From Candidatus Amulumruptor caecigallinarius (GTDB taxonomy: Bacteria; Bacteroidota; Bacteroidia; Bacteroidales; Muribaculaceae), in contig JAMPDQ010000011.1 in assembly GCA_023665575.1 (NCBI GenBank), forward strand, positions 1 to 47,330: DNA of 47,330 bases. The letters run 5' to 3'. Under the pieces are notes generated by a model. It saw only the letters and a list, made by a program, of their open reading frames with translations, was not told where the DNA came from and did no database searches. Every line of letters starts with the position of its first letter. The first letter of the stretch is position 1. Both the position numbers and the translations under genes were made by a program. Shown in pieces: positions 33,143-41,856 of this stretch.

Positions 33143-35371
33143 ATGACCAATAAAACGCCTTACACCCCGGAGCAGGAGGAGAAAATGGTGGATGCAGCTT
33201 TCCACGAAATGCTTGACTCCTATCTTGCGAGCAATCACCGCAAGAAAGTTGAAATTATCGAGCGCGCCTATCGCTTTGCAAAAGAAGCCCATAAAGGTGT
33301 GAGGCGCAACAGCGGCGAGCCATATATCCTCCACCCTATTGCCGTGGCAAAGATTGTGATTTCCGAGCTTGGCCTCGGCTCTACATCCATTTGTGCGGCC
33401 CTGCTTCATGATGTGGTGGAAGATACAGAATACACTAAAGAAGACATAGAGCGCAATTTCGGGCCGAAGATAGCTTCGATTGTGGAGGGGCTCACCAAAA
33501 TCTCCGGTGGCATCTTCGGCGACAAAGCCTCCCTGCAGGCAGAGAATTTCAGGAAGTTGCTGCTTTCAATGTCAACCGACATACGCGTGATTCTTGTGAA
33601 AATGGCCGACCGCCTCCACAACATGCGCACCCTCGGGAGCCTTCGCCCCGAGAAACAATACAAGATAGCGGGAGAAACGCTATACGTATACGCCCCACTC
33701 GCCCATCGGCTCGGACTTTTTAAAATAAAAAATGAGCTTGAAGACCTTGCCTTCCGCTATGAGCATCCCGCCAAATACGCTGAAATCATGGCGAAAGTGG
33801 AGGAGAGCGAGAGTCACCGCAAGAAGATTGTCGAGGAGTTTGTGACACCTGTGCGCCGCAAGCTCGACCAAGCCGGTTTTAAATATGAAATCAAGGCAAG
33901 GGTAAAAAGCGCCTACTCCATCTATAACAAGATGGAAACAAAGAAAATACCCTTTGAAGAGATCTATGACATATATGCCGTGCGTGTGATTTTCGACAAT
34001 GATGACGACGAGAAGGAGCGTCTTCACTGCTGGGAAATTTACACCTTCTTCTCAGACGGTCACAAGGTGCATCCCGATCGTCTGCGCGACTGGACATCCG
34101 TGCCGAAAGCCAATGGCTACCGCGCACTGCATCTCACGGCAATGGGTCCGGAAGGAAAATGGATTGAGGTGCAAATCCGCTCGCGCAAAATGGATGAAAT
34201 CGCCGAGCTGGGCTATGCGGCACATTGGAAATATAAAACCGGTGTGACAGATGAAGACACGGAGCTCGACAAATGGATGAACACAATCAAGGATATCCTC
34301 GCCAATCCGGAGCCCAACGCGATGGACTTTCTCGACACCATCAAGCTCAATCTCTTCTCCTCGGAGATATATGTGTTCACACCCCGCGGCGACCTGCTCA
34401 CATTGCCTGCCGGGTCTACAGTGCTCGACATGGCCTTCTCCATACATACACAACTCGGCTCACACTGCATCGCCGGAAAAATCAACCACCGGCTGGTGAC
34501 GCTCGACCACAAGCTCGATTCGGGCGATCAGGTGGAAATAATCACATCCAAGTCGCAGACGCCGAAACTGGAATGGTTGCAATTCTGTCACTCGGCGAAG
34601 GCAAAAAACGCATTGCGCGCAATTCTTCGCAAAGACCGCGATGCAATGATTGAATATGGGCGCAGATTGCTCGAAAACACTCTTGCCAAACAAAACATCA
34701 AGCCCACGTCCGATGTGCTCAAGGCAATCAGACGCAATTACAACCTGGAATCAGACAATGATATATATTACACACTGGCAAAGGATGAGATAAACCTTTC
34801 GCCGGAGCAACTGAATATTTCCAACAAGAAGCGTCAGTCGTTTTTCTCAAAAATAATTCGCAATCCGTTCTCTTCAAAGAAATCGTCGCAGCAGGCACAT
34901 GATCACTCCGCACCCGTGAACCGCAAGGAGATATATGTGCTGCATCCCGACAACGAGGAGCCCAACTATATAATAGAGGATTGCTGCTCGCCGATTCCGG
35001 GAGATGATGTGGTGGGTTTTGTCAATGACGACGAGCATGTGGTGCTCCATAAAGTAAGCTGCCCCAAAGCCATGCTCCTCAAAAGCAGCTACGGAACACG
35101 GCTTGTTGCCACAGCCTGGGGCGAAACCGCTGAAAAATTTGTGGCTGTGATTTCCATGCAGGGAATCGACCGTATGGGAATAATCGAAGATGTTTCCATC
35201 GAGCTTACACAAAAGCTCATGCTCAACATCCGCAGCTTCAACATATCAACCGAACACGGCGTGTTTCGCGCCCAAATCACGCTGCGCCTTGATTCCACCG
35301 ACACGCTCAAAAAAGCCATGTCGGCGCTTAAGAACATCAAAGGTGTGAAACTTGTTCAAAGAATGAGCTGA
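33143..35371 (+). CDS. spoT: Bifunctional (p)ppGpp synthetase/hydrolase
   Basis: Long RelA/SpoT homologue controlling the stringent-response alarmone. Order in 742 residues: HD hydrolase with His50, His64 and the His89-Asp90 pair (LLHDVVEDT), all present; synthetase domain with YDIYAVRVIF, NGYRALHL and EVQIRS near 270-350; TGS domain (EIYVFTPRGDLLTLPAGSTVLDMAF) near 405-465; a helical part; a zinc-finger-like CCSPIPGD motif; and a C-terminal ACT domain. Both catalytic domains look intact, so the protein should make and degrade (p)ppGpp. A PgpH-type gene follows after 30 bases and is probably cotranscribed. Confidence 0.94.
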   Translation: MTNKTPYTPEQEEKMVDAAFHEMLDSYLASNHRKKVEIIERAYRFAKEAHKGVRRNSGEPYILHPIAVAKIVISELGLGSTSICAALLHDVVEDTEYTKEDIERNFGPKIASIVEGLTKISGGIFGDKASLQAENFRKLLLSMSTDIRVILVKMADRLHNMRTLGSLRPEKQYKIAGETLYVYAPLAHRLGLFKIKNELEDLAFRYEHPAKYAEIMAKVEESESHRKKIVEEFVTPVRRKLDQAGFKYEIKARVKSAYSIYNKMETKKIPFEEIYDIYAVRVIFDNDDDEKERLHCWEIYTFFSDGHKVHPDRLRDWTSVPKANGYRALHLTAMGPEGKWIEVQIRSRKMDEIAELGYAAHWKYKTGVTDEDTELDKWMNTIKDILANPEPNAMDFLDTIKLNLFSSEIYVFTPRGDLLTLPAGSTVLDMAFSIHTQLGSHCIAGKINHRLVTLDHKLDSGDQVEIITSKSQTPKLEWLQFCHSAKAKNALRAILRKDRDAMIEYGRRLLENTLAKQNIKPTSDVLKAIRRNYNLESDNDIYYTLAKDEINLSPEQLNISNKKRQSFFSKIIRNPFSSKKSSQQAHDHSAPVNRKEIYVLHPDNEEPNYIIEDCCSPIPGDDVVGFVNDDEHVVLHKVSCPKAMLLKSSYGTRLVATAWGETAEKFVAVISMQGIDRMGIIEDVSIELTQKLMLNIRSFNISTEHGVFRAQITLRLDSTDTLKKAMSALKNIKGVKLVQRMS

Positions 35372-35401
35372 CACCTTGTAAAAACCGCCACCAGACAGAT
35401 T

Positions 35402-37495
35402 ATGAAATTCTCTTATAAATTTATATTGTCAAGACTGGGGCTGATTGTAGGAGCCACTGCCATCGTGATGCTTCTGCTTCCCCACAACGATAAACAATCC
35501 TACAGCTATGAACTCAATCAGCCCTGGCGCTATCCGCTTCTCACCGCTGATTTTGACATGCCCATCATGCGGGATTCCGCATCTGTGCGGGTGATGAGAG
35601 ACAGCATCGACAAATCATTCATTCCATTCGTAAAGGCCGACACTGCCGTGGCCTCCACTGCTGTGAGCCGGTTTGCCAAAGCTGTCTCCAAAACAGACCC
35701 GCGACACGCCGTCATGCTCACATCCCTTTTAAACAATGTATATTCCGAGGGCATTGTTGATGCGCACATGCACGACAGAATACAGAAAATCACCAAAGGC
35801 CGGCTCCGCAGGGCAGTGCCGGAAAACGGCTCCACCTCCGTGGTCACCATCGACGCCACGGGGATGTATTCGCAGCCACAAGCCTTCCGCCACATCGACT
35901 CGATATATCGCGCATCACTCGGCAAGTCGGCTGTAGCCGACACCACAGTCACCGCTGTGTCGCGACTGCTGGCTGCAGCACTCACTCCCAACATCGTCAC
36001 TGACACGGCAGCAGATTTAAAATATCGCCAGCAGGAATATCTAACTGTTAATGGCGCACTCGGCGTGATAAAAAAGGGACAGCGCATTGTAGACCGCGGA
36101 GAAATCGTCACCCCCCAGATTTTCACAAATCTCAACACCTACATGGAGACAGCGGAGATGTATCATCAGGAAGAACGCAACCACAGCTATTTTGCTCTGG
36201 GTCAGATTGCCTATCTTTTCATATGCTTCGCATCGCTTTATGTGTTTCTCTATCTATTCAGGTCGCGATTCTTCAATTCCTTCAAGAAAATGTTGTTTCT
36301 GACAACATTCATCACCGCATTTTCGATATTTGCCATCCTGATGTTTGAATATGTAGGAAACGGGCTGTATTACGTGCCGTTTGCAGCAATTCCGGTGGTG
36401 ATACTGGTGTTTTTCGATTCTCGCACTGCCATATTCTCGATGTTGGTGTCGCTGCTGATTTCAATGATGGTGGCCGTATATCCCTATCAGTTTCTCTTTT
36501 TGGAGCTGGCAGCCTGCCTGACAGCCTGCTTCAGCATCCACACACTCACCAGGCGGTCACAGCTTTTGCGCACGGCGCTCATGGCATTTGTGGCCTATTG
36601 CATCTCATACGCAGTGTTCACAATTCTTTCCGAAGGAAATCTCGAAAGCTTTGAATGGCGCATGATCGGCATATTCGCAATCAACACAATTGCCCTCTCG
36701 TTTGTGTATTTCCTCATTCTGATAATAGAAAAAATCTTCGGGTTCACCTCGATGGTGACACTTGTGGAACTGTCGGATATCAACAATCCCCTTCTCCGGC
36801 GGCTGGCCGAGGAGGCACCGGGCACATTCCAGCACTCCATGCAGGTGTCTACCCTCGCAGCCGCAGCCGCCCGCGCCATAGGAGCCAACACGCAACTCGT
36901 GCGAACCGGCGCCCTCTATCATGATATCGGGAAACTGGAAAGCCCCATATTCTTTACTGAAAACCAGCACGGGGTAAACCCCCACACCGGGCTTAATCCG
37001 GAAACAAGCGCACACAAAATCATATCTCACGTCACTGCCGGTCTCGCCATTGCCAACAAGGAGAAGCTTCCGGAGGAGATTACCGACTTCATTGCCGAGC
37101 ATCACGGAAAGTCAGTGACCCGATATTTCTACAACACCGCGGTCAATGCCAATCCCGACAAACCTGTGGACCGCTCCAAATTCACATATCCCGGGCCCAA
37201 TCCGCACACACGCGAAACAGCCATACTTATGATGGCCGACTCAATAGAGGCAGCCTCGCGCTCTCTCTCCGACTATTCGCAAGAGTCGATCAACAAACTT
37301 GTAGACAACATCATCGACACACAGCAAAAGGAGGGGCTTTTCAACGAGTCGCCGATTTCATTTCGCGATGTTCAGCTGATAAAGGAGACATTCAAGAAGC
37401 GCCTTGCCACAATCTATCACACCCGCATCGCCTATCCCACTCTTAAAGGAAAAGATGATAAAGAGAATGAAGAAAAAGGAAAGGAGAAGAAATAA
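35402..37495 (+). CDS. PgpH-type membrane HD phosphodiesterase
   Basis: Membrane protein like PgpH of Listeria, which hydrolyses cyclic di-AMP. In 697 residues: an N-terminal helix (about 12-27), a periplasmic 7TMR-HDED domain (about 50-260), seven membrane helices (about 265-465) and a cytoplasmic HD domain with QHSMQVSTLA, the metal-binding His507-Asp508 (ALYHDIGKL), AEHHG and ILMMADSIEAASR. All HD metal ligands expected from the family appear present. The tail is Lys/Glu-rich. It follows spoT by 30 bases. Cyclic di-AMP as substrate is inferred from the family; no diadenylate cyclase gene is in the window. Confidence 0.9.
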   Translation: MKFSYKFILSRLGLIVGATAIVMLLLPHNDKQSYSYELNQPWRYPLLTADFDMPIMRDSASVRVMRDSIDKSFIPFVKADTAVASTAVSRFAKAVSKTDPRHAVMLTSLLNNVYSEGIVDAHMHDRIQKITKGRLRRAVPENGSTSVVTIDATGMYSQPQAFRHIDSIYRASLGKSAVADTTVTAVSRLLAAALTPNIVTDTAADLKYRQQEYLTVNGALGVIKKGQRIVDRGEIVTPQIFTNLNTYMETAEMYHQEERNHSYFALGQIAYLFICFASLYVFLYLFRSRFFNSFKKMLFLTTFITAFSIFAILMFEYVGNGLYYVPFAAIPVVILVFFDSRTAIFSMLVSLLISMMVAVYPYQFLFLELAACLTACFSIHTLTRRSQLLRTALMAFVAYCISYAVFTILSEGNLESFEWRMIGIFAINTIALSFVYFLILIIEKIFGFTSMVTLVELSDINNPLLRRLAEEAPGTFQHSMQVSTLAAAAARAIGANTQLVRTGALYHDIGKLESPIFFTENQHGVNPHTGLNPETSAHKIISHVTAGLAIANKEKLPEEITDFIAEHHGKSVTRYFYNTAVNANPDKPVDRSKFTYPGPNPHTRETAILMMADSIEAASRSLSDYSQESINKLVDNIIDTQQKEGLFNESPISFRDVQLIKETFKKRLATIYHTRIAYPTLKGKDDKENEEKGKEKK

Positions 37496-37529
37496 AATAT
37501 TTTTTCGTTCTGAAACGTTTTAATTACAA

Positions 37530-38072
37530 ATGGGCATATTTTTAATCATATTGAGCATAGTGTTGTGGATTATGTCGCTGGCAGCCGCCTGCGGAAGACA
37601 GATTGTGGCTCCCGCGCTGTCATATCTCGGGTTGCTTCTGATAAGTTTTGCCAAAGAAAACGGCTATCAGATTCTGCCTGTGAACGGCACAATTCTGACA
37701 GCATGGCTCTGCATGTCGCTGGTGGTGACACTGACGGTTGTGATGCAACCCGAGCCGGTGCGCCGGCAAAAACGCGGATGCCTCTATATCGCCGGTGGCG
37801 GCCTCACCGGACTTGCAATCGGACTTTTGGCCTATACATTCTCCTCTAACATTTACGTGCTTTACGCCACAATGATTGTTGCAGTGGTGGCCGGAGTGTT
37901 TTTCGGGTTTCTGCTCTATACCAACACCCCCGACGGGCGTCCGGTGGGAATCGGATCGGGCAATTTCTTCAAATATCTTCTTGCCAAGGGATTCCCGACA
38001 GCCATCACAGTGATGCAGATAGGCGTGGCGCTCGTGCTCACAATAGCCATGCACAGTGTGCATGCACTATAA
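37530..38072 (+). CDS. Conserved multi-pass membrane protein of unknown function
   Basis: A 180-residue integral membrane protein with about six hydrophobic segments (roughly 1-20, 27-44, 53-73, 83-104, 108-131 and 155-176) and a short Arg/Lys-rich loop near 76-83 (EPVRRQKRG). I do not recognise a family or catalytic motif. It lies 34 bases after the PgpH-type gene and 21 bases before the DUF4919 gene, on the same strand, and is probably in their transcript. An ATG start with no long upstream extension makes the call as a gene fairly sure. Confidence 0.75.
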   Translation: MGIFLIILSIVLWIMSLAAACGRQIVAPALSYLGLLLISFAKENGYQILPVNGTILTAWLCMSLVVTLTVVMQPEPVRRQKRGCLYIAGGGLTGLAIGLLAYTFSSNIYVLYATMIVAVVAGVFFGFLLYTNTPDGRPVGIGSGNFFKYLLAKGFPTAITVMQIGVALVLTIAMHSVHAL

Positions 38073-38093
38073 CCTTATAAAATTCAGCAGTAT

Positions 38094-39158
38094 ATGAATT
38101 TTCGTTTTAACCGCATATTTCTTATATGTTTCACACTTGTGATATCATTATTCATGATATCTATTCCGATTGAGGCCAAAAAGAAGTCAAAATCCCGGAA
38201 AGCTGCCGGGGTTTCCAAATCGAAGAAAAAGAGAGTTTCGAAAAAGCGCTCTTCACGCACCGGAAATTCCCGCAAGAAAGTCCGCTCTTCAAGCAATACG
38301 AACAGCCGGAATTCATGGAATAATGTATATCGCGAAGCTTCATCATATACGCAGGGTGGCGCAACTCCCCCCGACAGGGAGGTGAAACGCAGTTCCGGGT
38401 ATGCACATGGCACCACCGTGTCGGCGGCCAAACCGGAATCAAAACGAAAAATCAAGATAGAAAAGCCTGACCTGGAAAAAATCCGTCGCGAAACACTCGA
38501 CCCCGCAAGCAAATTCTATTTTCCGAAACTTAAGGAGAAATATGAGGTGAACGACACCACCATGACCCCTGAGGAATTCCGCAATTTCTATCTGGGATAC
38601 ATGTTTCAGGAAGATTTCGACCCCTACCGCATCTCCCCCTATTCCAATGTCACCGATGATTTGCGCATGAAACCCGTGCATTCAAAAGAGGAGATAGACA
38701 CTATCACCAAATATGCTCTGCTTGCGCTTGAAGACAATCCGTTTGACCTGCGGCAGATGTCTTTTCTGGTGCATGTGCTCAAGGAGAAGCGCAAGGATAT
38801 GCGCGCAAAAATATGGGAATACAGGCTTGAGAATCTGCTCGGAGCCATCAAGAGCACCGGCAACGGTGAGGATGTTGACAATGCATGGTATGTGATTTAT
38901 CCTACGCATGAATATGATATGGTGCAGCTTCTCGGATATGAGGCCACAGCCGCCGACTATATCGAGCCCGGCTATGACTATCTCACAGTGCAGCCTGATG
39001 AAACCGATACACGCAAACGCGACAAATCGGCCAAAGGATTTTATTTCAACATCATTGTGCCGCAACAGCAATATGAATTAAAACATCCTGAAGAATCAGT
39101 CGGCACCGATACAGATGATGCCGGAGTTATCAGCTCTGACAATATGCCGGCTCAATAA
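38094..39158 (+). CDS. DUF4919 family exported protein with basic N-terminal region
   Basis: A 354-residue protein with a signal peptide (about residues 1-28, ending IEA-K). Directly after it comes a very basic stretch of about 45 residues with runs of Lys, Arg and Ser (KKKSKSRKAAG, SKKKRVSKKRSSR). The conserved part (about 125-335) has the DUF4919 pattern: FYFPKLKEKYEVNDTTMTPE, FRNFYLGYMFQEDFDPY, and a C-terminal YPTHEYDMVQLLGYEA and YFNIIVPQQQ. Function unknown. The polycationic region is unusual for the family as I know it and might bind lipopolysaccharide, peptidoglycan or nucleic acid; that is inference. Confidence 0.82.
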   Translation: MNFRFNRIFLICFTLVISLFMISIPIEAKKKSKSRKAAGVSKSKKKRVSKKRSSRTGNSRKKVRSSSNTNSRNSWNNVYREASSYTQGGATPPDREVKRSSGYAHGTTVSAAKPESKRKIKIEKPDLEKIRRETLDPASKFYFPKLKEKYEVNDTTMTPEEFRNFYLGYMFQEDFDPYRISPYSNVTDDLRMKPVHSKEEIDTITKYALLALEDNPFDLRQMSFLVHVLKEKRKDMRAKIWEYRLENLLGAIKSTGNGEDVDNAWYVIYPTHEYDMVQLLGYEATAADYIEPGYDYLTVQPDETDTRKRDKSAKGFYFNIIVPQQQYELKHPEESVGTDTDDAGVISSDNMPAQ

Positions 39159-39161
39159 TGA

Positions 39162-39188
39162 TTTAGAGCCTGTTTTATAAAAAATGAA
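39162..39188 (+). repeat. Junction repeat at the slyD-like start
   Basis: TTTAGAGCCTGTTTTATAAA followed by AAATGAA: the box in opposite orientation to the other start-proximal copies, running into the ATG at 39184. Confidence 0.6.
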
Positions 39189-39747
39189 CGATATGGAAAA
39201 AATAGAACCCGGAAAATATGTGGAATATTTCTACAAATTATATAATGAATCCGACGGCTCGCTCCTTTTTGAGGCCACAGCCGAACAACCCGATGAGATG
39301 GTATTTGGAGTGTCGCACGAAGTTGTGCCGGGACTGATTACAGCCTTAGAAGGGCTTAAGGCCGGCGACCGTTTTGGAGTGACATTACCTCCGGCAGCAG
39401 CGTTCGGAGAATGGTATCCGGAAAATATTGTGGAACTTGAGCGCGAAATTTTTGAGCGCGACGGCAAGCTTGCGGAAGAAGTGAAGCCGGGCGCCATGCT
39501 TCCCATGATGACAGCAGAAGGTTATCGTGTCACAGGTGTGGTAAAAGAGATAGGAGACAAGATAAAGATGGATTTCAATCATCCCTTTGCCGGGATGACC
39601 GTGCGCTACGATGGCGAAGTGAAAACTGTTCGCGAGGCTACGCCCGATGAGCTGAAGCCCGTGTCGGGATGCGGCGGCGGTTGTTGCGGCGGCTGTGGCG
39701 GCGGTTGCGAAGACGACTGCGGCGGCGGTTGTTGCGGCAACTCATAA
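39184..39747 (+). CDS. SlyD-like FKBP peptidyl-prolyl isomerase with Cys-Gly tail
   Basis: Cytoplasmic prolyl isomerase and chaperone of the FKBP class. In 187 residues: two FKBP parts (VEYFYKLYNESDGSLLFEAT at the N-terminus, FNHPFAGMTVRYDGEV later) flank the insert-in-flap chaperone domain (about 75-125), as in SlyD. The C-terminal 25 residues carry eight cysteines with many glycines (CGGGCC, CGGGC, CGGGCC) and no His, a likely metal-binding tail; SlyD tails in Proteobacteria mix His, Cys and Asp. An alternative start is ATG 39193 (MEKIEPG), which better matches related proteins. Last gene before a shared terminator. Confidence 0.9.
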   Translation: MNDMEKIEPGKYVEYFYKLYNESDGSLLFEATAEQPDEMVFGVSHEVVPGLITALEGLKAGDRFGVTLPPAAAFGEWYPENIVELEREIFERDGKLAEEVKPGAMLPMMTAEGYRVTGVVKEIGDKIKMDFNHPFAGMTVRYDGEVKTVREATPDELKPVSGCGGGCCGGCGGGCEDDCGGGCCGNS

Positions 39748-39757
39748 GAAAATTTAT

Positions 39758-39792
39758 AAAAATAATCCTCAGATTTACTGAGGATTATTTTT
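39758..39792. terminator. Bidirectional terminator between slyD-like and ribH
   Basis: A 15-base perfect stem: AAAAATAATCCTCAG (39758-39772), loop ATTTA, CTGAGGATTATTTTT (39778-39792). It serves both convergent genes and overlaps the last bases of ribH. Confidence 0.9.
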
Positions 39793-40315
39793 ATTTTCTG
39801 AATGCGGTGTATCTCAGACCGGCAGCGAGCGTGTGCATGTTGGCCATCTTTATAGCGGCCACAGCCGCTTCAGCCCCCTTGTTGCCGAGCTTTCCGCCGG
39901 CTCTATCCAGCGCCTGCTCCTCACTATCCACAGTGAGCACTCCGAAAATCACCGGTGTTTTCCCCTGTGAATTCAGCGCACTCACACCCTGCGACACAAT
40001 GTCGCACACATAGTCGAAATGAGGGGTGTCGCCCCGGATCACACAGCCTAACACAATCACAGCCTTTACATCAGGCATAAAATTCACGGCCATTGCAGCG
40101 GCATTCACCAGCTCCACTGTGCCGGGCACATCCTGCAAGAAAATTGATTTATCATCAATTCCGGCCTTGCGGAGAGTCTCCACAGCACCCTTGCGCAACG
40201 CGTCGGTGATTTCCGGATTCCATTCGGCGGTGAATATGGCCACTTTGAAAAGCGAAGGCTCGTTAATCTCCGGCACAGTCAGCTCCGAGCCATTGGTATT
40301 TAATATGGTTGACAT
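39791..40315 (-). CDS. ribH: 6,7-dimethyl-8-ribityllumazine synthase
   Basis: Condenses the pyrimidine precursor with dihydroxybutanone phosphate, the penultimate step of riboflavin synthesis; usually forms a 60-subunit capsid. From ATG 40315 (MSTILNTNG) the protein is 174 residues. An ORF extends 16 codons further but into the TPR gene with an unlike sequence. Motifs: FTAEWNPEIT, VPGTVELVNAA, VIVLGCVIRGDTPHFDYV and PVIFGVLTVDSEEQA. Last gene of a long minus-strand run beginning at upp. The flavin gene ribF is about 4 kb away on the same strand. Confidence 0.93.
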   Translation of the reverse strand: MSTILNTNGSELTVPEINEPSLFKVAIFTAEWNPEITDALRKGAVETLRKAGIDDKSIFLQDVPGTVELVNAAAMAVNFMPDVKAVIVLGCVIRGDTPHFDYVCDIVSQGVSALNSQGKTPVIFGVLTVDSEEQALDRAGGKLGNKGAEAAVAAIKMANMHTLAAGLRYTAFRK

Positions 40316-40319
40316 AGGA

Positions 40320-41207
40320 TTATTCTTTTTCCGGGGTCGTCTCAGCAACCTTTTCCGATGCACGTTTTATATGCTTTTTAGCAGTGTGCTGCACCTTCTC
40401 AAGAAATGTGCGCCAGGCAGGCTCGTGGGCGGTATCAGCGTCGATATTTGCTATTTTGCCGAGTATTTCCTGCTCCAGCTCAAGGTTTTCAAGAGCGATT
40501 GCATGCGGCAGAATAGCCGACAGGAGTCTTCTTGCACGGGCAAGTTGCGAGCGGCTGTGCATCATCACGCCGGCCAGGTCGACAGTCATGCGTACTTCAC
40601 GTTTTGTCACCTTTCCGGCACGCTTGTTGGCAATTTTTATGGCCTCAATATAGAATCGGGCCGCACCGCGATAGTCGCCTGTAGACGCCATAAGCTCGGC
40701 CCCCTTCTTGAGAGAGTCAACAAGCTTGTCGGTGGCGGCCTGCACTCCGGCATTCACTTTTTCATAAAGAATACCCGTGTTAATTTGCTGCTTGGCCAGC
40801 AATTCAAGGGTTTTTTTTCGCGAGCGCAAAATGCGGGTAGACAATTCCATTGCCATGACATGATATTCTCCGAAACGCTCTGCATCGTCTTTCAGCAGAT
40901 TGTCGAGCACCTTGAACAGCATCTCCACCTCCTTCTCGCTCTGTTTGAAATCTTTGAGTGCAAAATGCAATTCGGCCACATCGAAAAGGAGCATGGCAAG
41001 CATGGCGCGAAACTCCCGGTCGCTGTAGTTGCTGAAGTCGCGAAGTTTGCGAAGCCCGTCAACAGCACGTTGCAGAGCCTCCTGATATTTCTCTTGTGCA
41101 AAAAGTTCAAGACTCTCTTTCCTTATTTCGAGTGCATCCTTTATCACCTCCTTATCGGAGTGATTTTCAATCTTGTTGAGCTTAATCGGTATTTCTTTTA
41201 TAGTCAT
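40320..41207 (-). CDS. TPR-like helical protein
   Basis: A 295-residue, almost entirely helical cytoplasmic protein with degenerate tetratricopeptide repeats: LFAQEKYQEALQRAVDGLRKL, FALKDFKQSEKEVEMLFKVL and STGDYRGAARFYIEAIKIA. No signal peptide or membrane helix. It lies two bases after the kdsD-like gene and four bases before ribH, so it is cotranscribed with both. Likely a protein-protein scaffold; its partner is unknown. Confidence 0.82.
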   Translation of the reverse strand: MTIKEIPIKLNKIENHSDKEVIKDALEIRKESLELFAQEKYQEALQRAVDGLRKLRDFSNYSDREFRAMLAMLLFDVAELHFALKDFKQSEKEVEMLFKVLDNLLKDDAERFGEYHVMAMELSTRILRSRKKTLELLAKQQINTGILYEKVNAGVQAATDKLVDSLKKGAELMASTGDYRGAARFYIEAIKIANKRAGKVTKREVRMTVDLAGVMMHSRSQLARARRLLSAILPHAIALENLELEQEILGKIANIDADTAHEPAWRTFLEKVQHTAKKHIKRASEKVAETTPEKE

Positions 41208-41209
41208 AA

Positions 41210-41848
41210 CTAATAAATTTCTTTTTCTGAACAGGCTCCTTTCGACACATGTCCGAGATATCCGCCATGGTGTCTTTTGGCATATTCGTCACGTGTGAAG
41301 CCGATTGCCTTCATTGTTCCGACAACGAGCACATCCCCGATCACAGTCATCATCGTGGTGGAAGTGGTGGGCGTCAGGCCGAGAGGGCACACCTCAGGGC
41401 TGCCTCCGGTGAAAAGCACCACATCTCCTCCGCGGGCCAGAAGGCTCTTGTCGTCACCCGTTATAACAATCACGGGAATGCCGGGGTTCAACACCCTTGC
41501 GAGATCCACCAGCGACACAATCTCGCGAGTCTTTCCCGAATTGCTGAGCAGCAAAAGGATGTCATTCTTCTGAATGATGCCCAGGTCGCCATGCTGCGCC
41601 TCGGCGGGATGCAAAAATATGGAGGGGGTGCCGGTGGAGCAGAACGTTGTCGCAATGTTCATCGCAATCTGTCCGGCCTTTCCCATTCCCGAAGTTATCA
41701 GCTTGCCGCCGCGCCTGTGCACATTTTCCACAATCAGTTCGATAGCTTTGCCATACCGGTCGCTCACCGGGATTGACAAAATGGCATCAGACTCCTCGCG
41801 CAAAATGTCGCGCATCAGCTCTTCAGTGTTGTTGTATTCTTGTTTCAT
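41210..41848 (-). CDS. SIS-domain arabinose-5-phosphate isomerase-like protein
   Basis: Resembles KdsD/GutQ, which interconvert ribulose-5-phosphate and arabinose-5-phosphate for Kdo and thus lipopolysaccharide. At 212 residues it is only the sugar isomerase (SIS) domain; the pair of CBS domains of E. coli KdsD is absent. SIS motifs: KLITSGMGKAGQIAMNIATT, PAEAQHGDLG, LLLLSNSGKTREI and the C-terminal VCPLGLTPTTSTTMMTVIGD with AKRHHGGYLG, all close to KdsD. Context with lpxB elsewhere in the window supports an envelope role. Sugar specificity is inferred. Confidence 0.86.
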   Translation of the reverse strand: MKQEYNNTEELMRDILREESDAILSIPVSDRYGKAIELIVENVHRRGGKLITSGMGKAGQIAMNIATTFCSTGTPSIFLHPAEAQHGDLGIIQKNDILLLLSNSGKTREIVSLVDLARVLNPGIPVIVITGDDKSLLARGGDVVLFTGGSPEVCPLGLTPTTSTTMMTVIGDVLVVGTMKAIGFTRDEYAKRHHGGYLGHVSKGACSEKEIY

Positions 41849-41856
41849 CTTTATCT

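Noticed and set aside
40026-41213. A 395-codon open frame on the plus strand across ribH and the TPR gene
   Set aside because: It lies antisense to two well-supported genes and its translation is His- and Cys-rich with no domain pattern. It is a codon-bias shadow.
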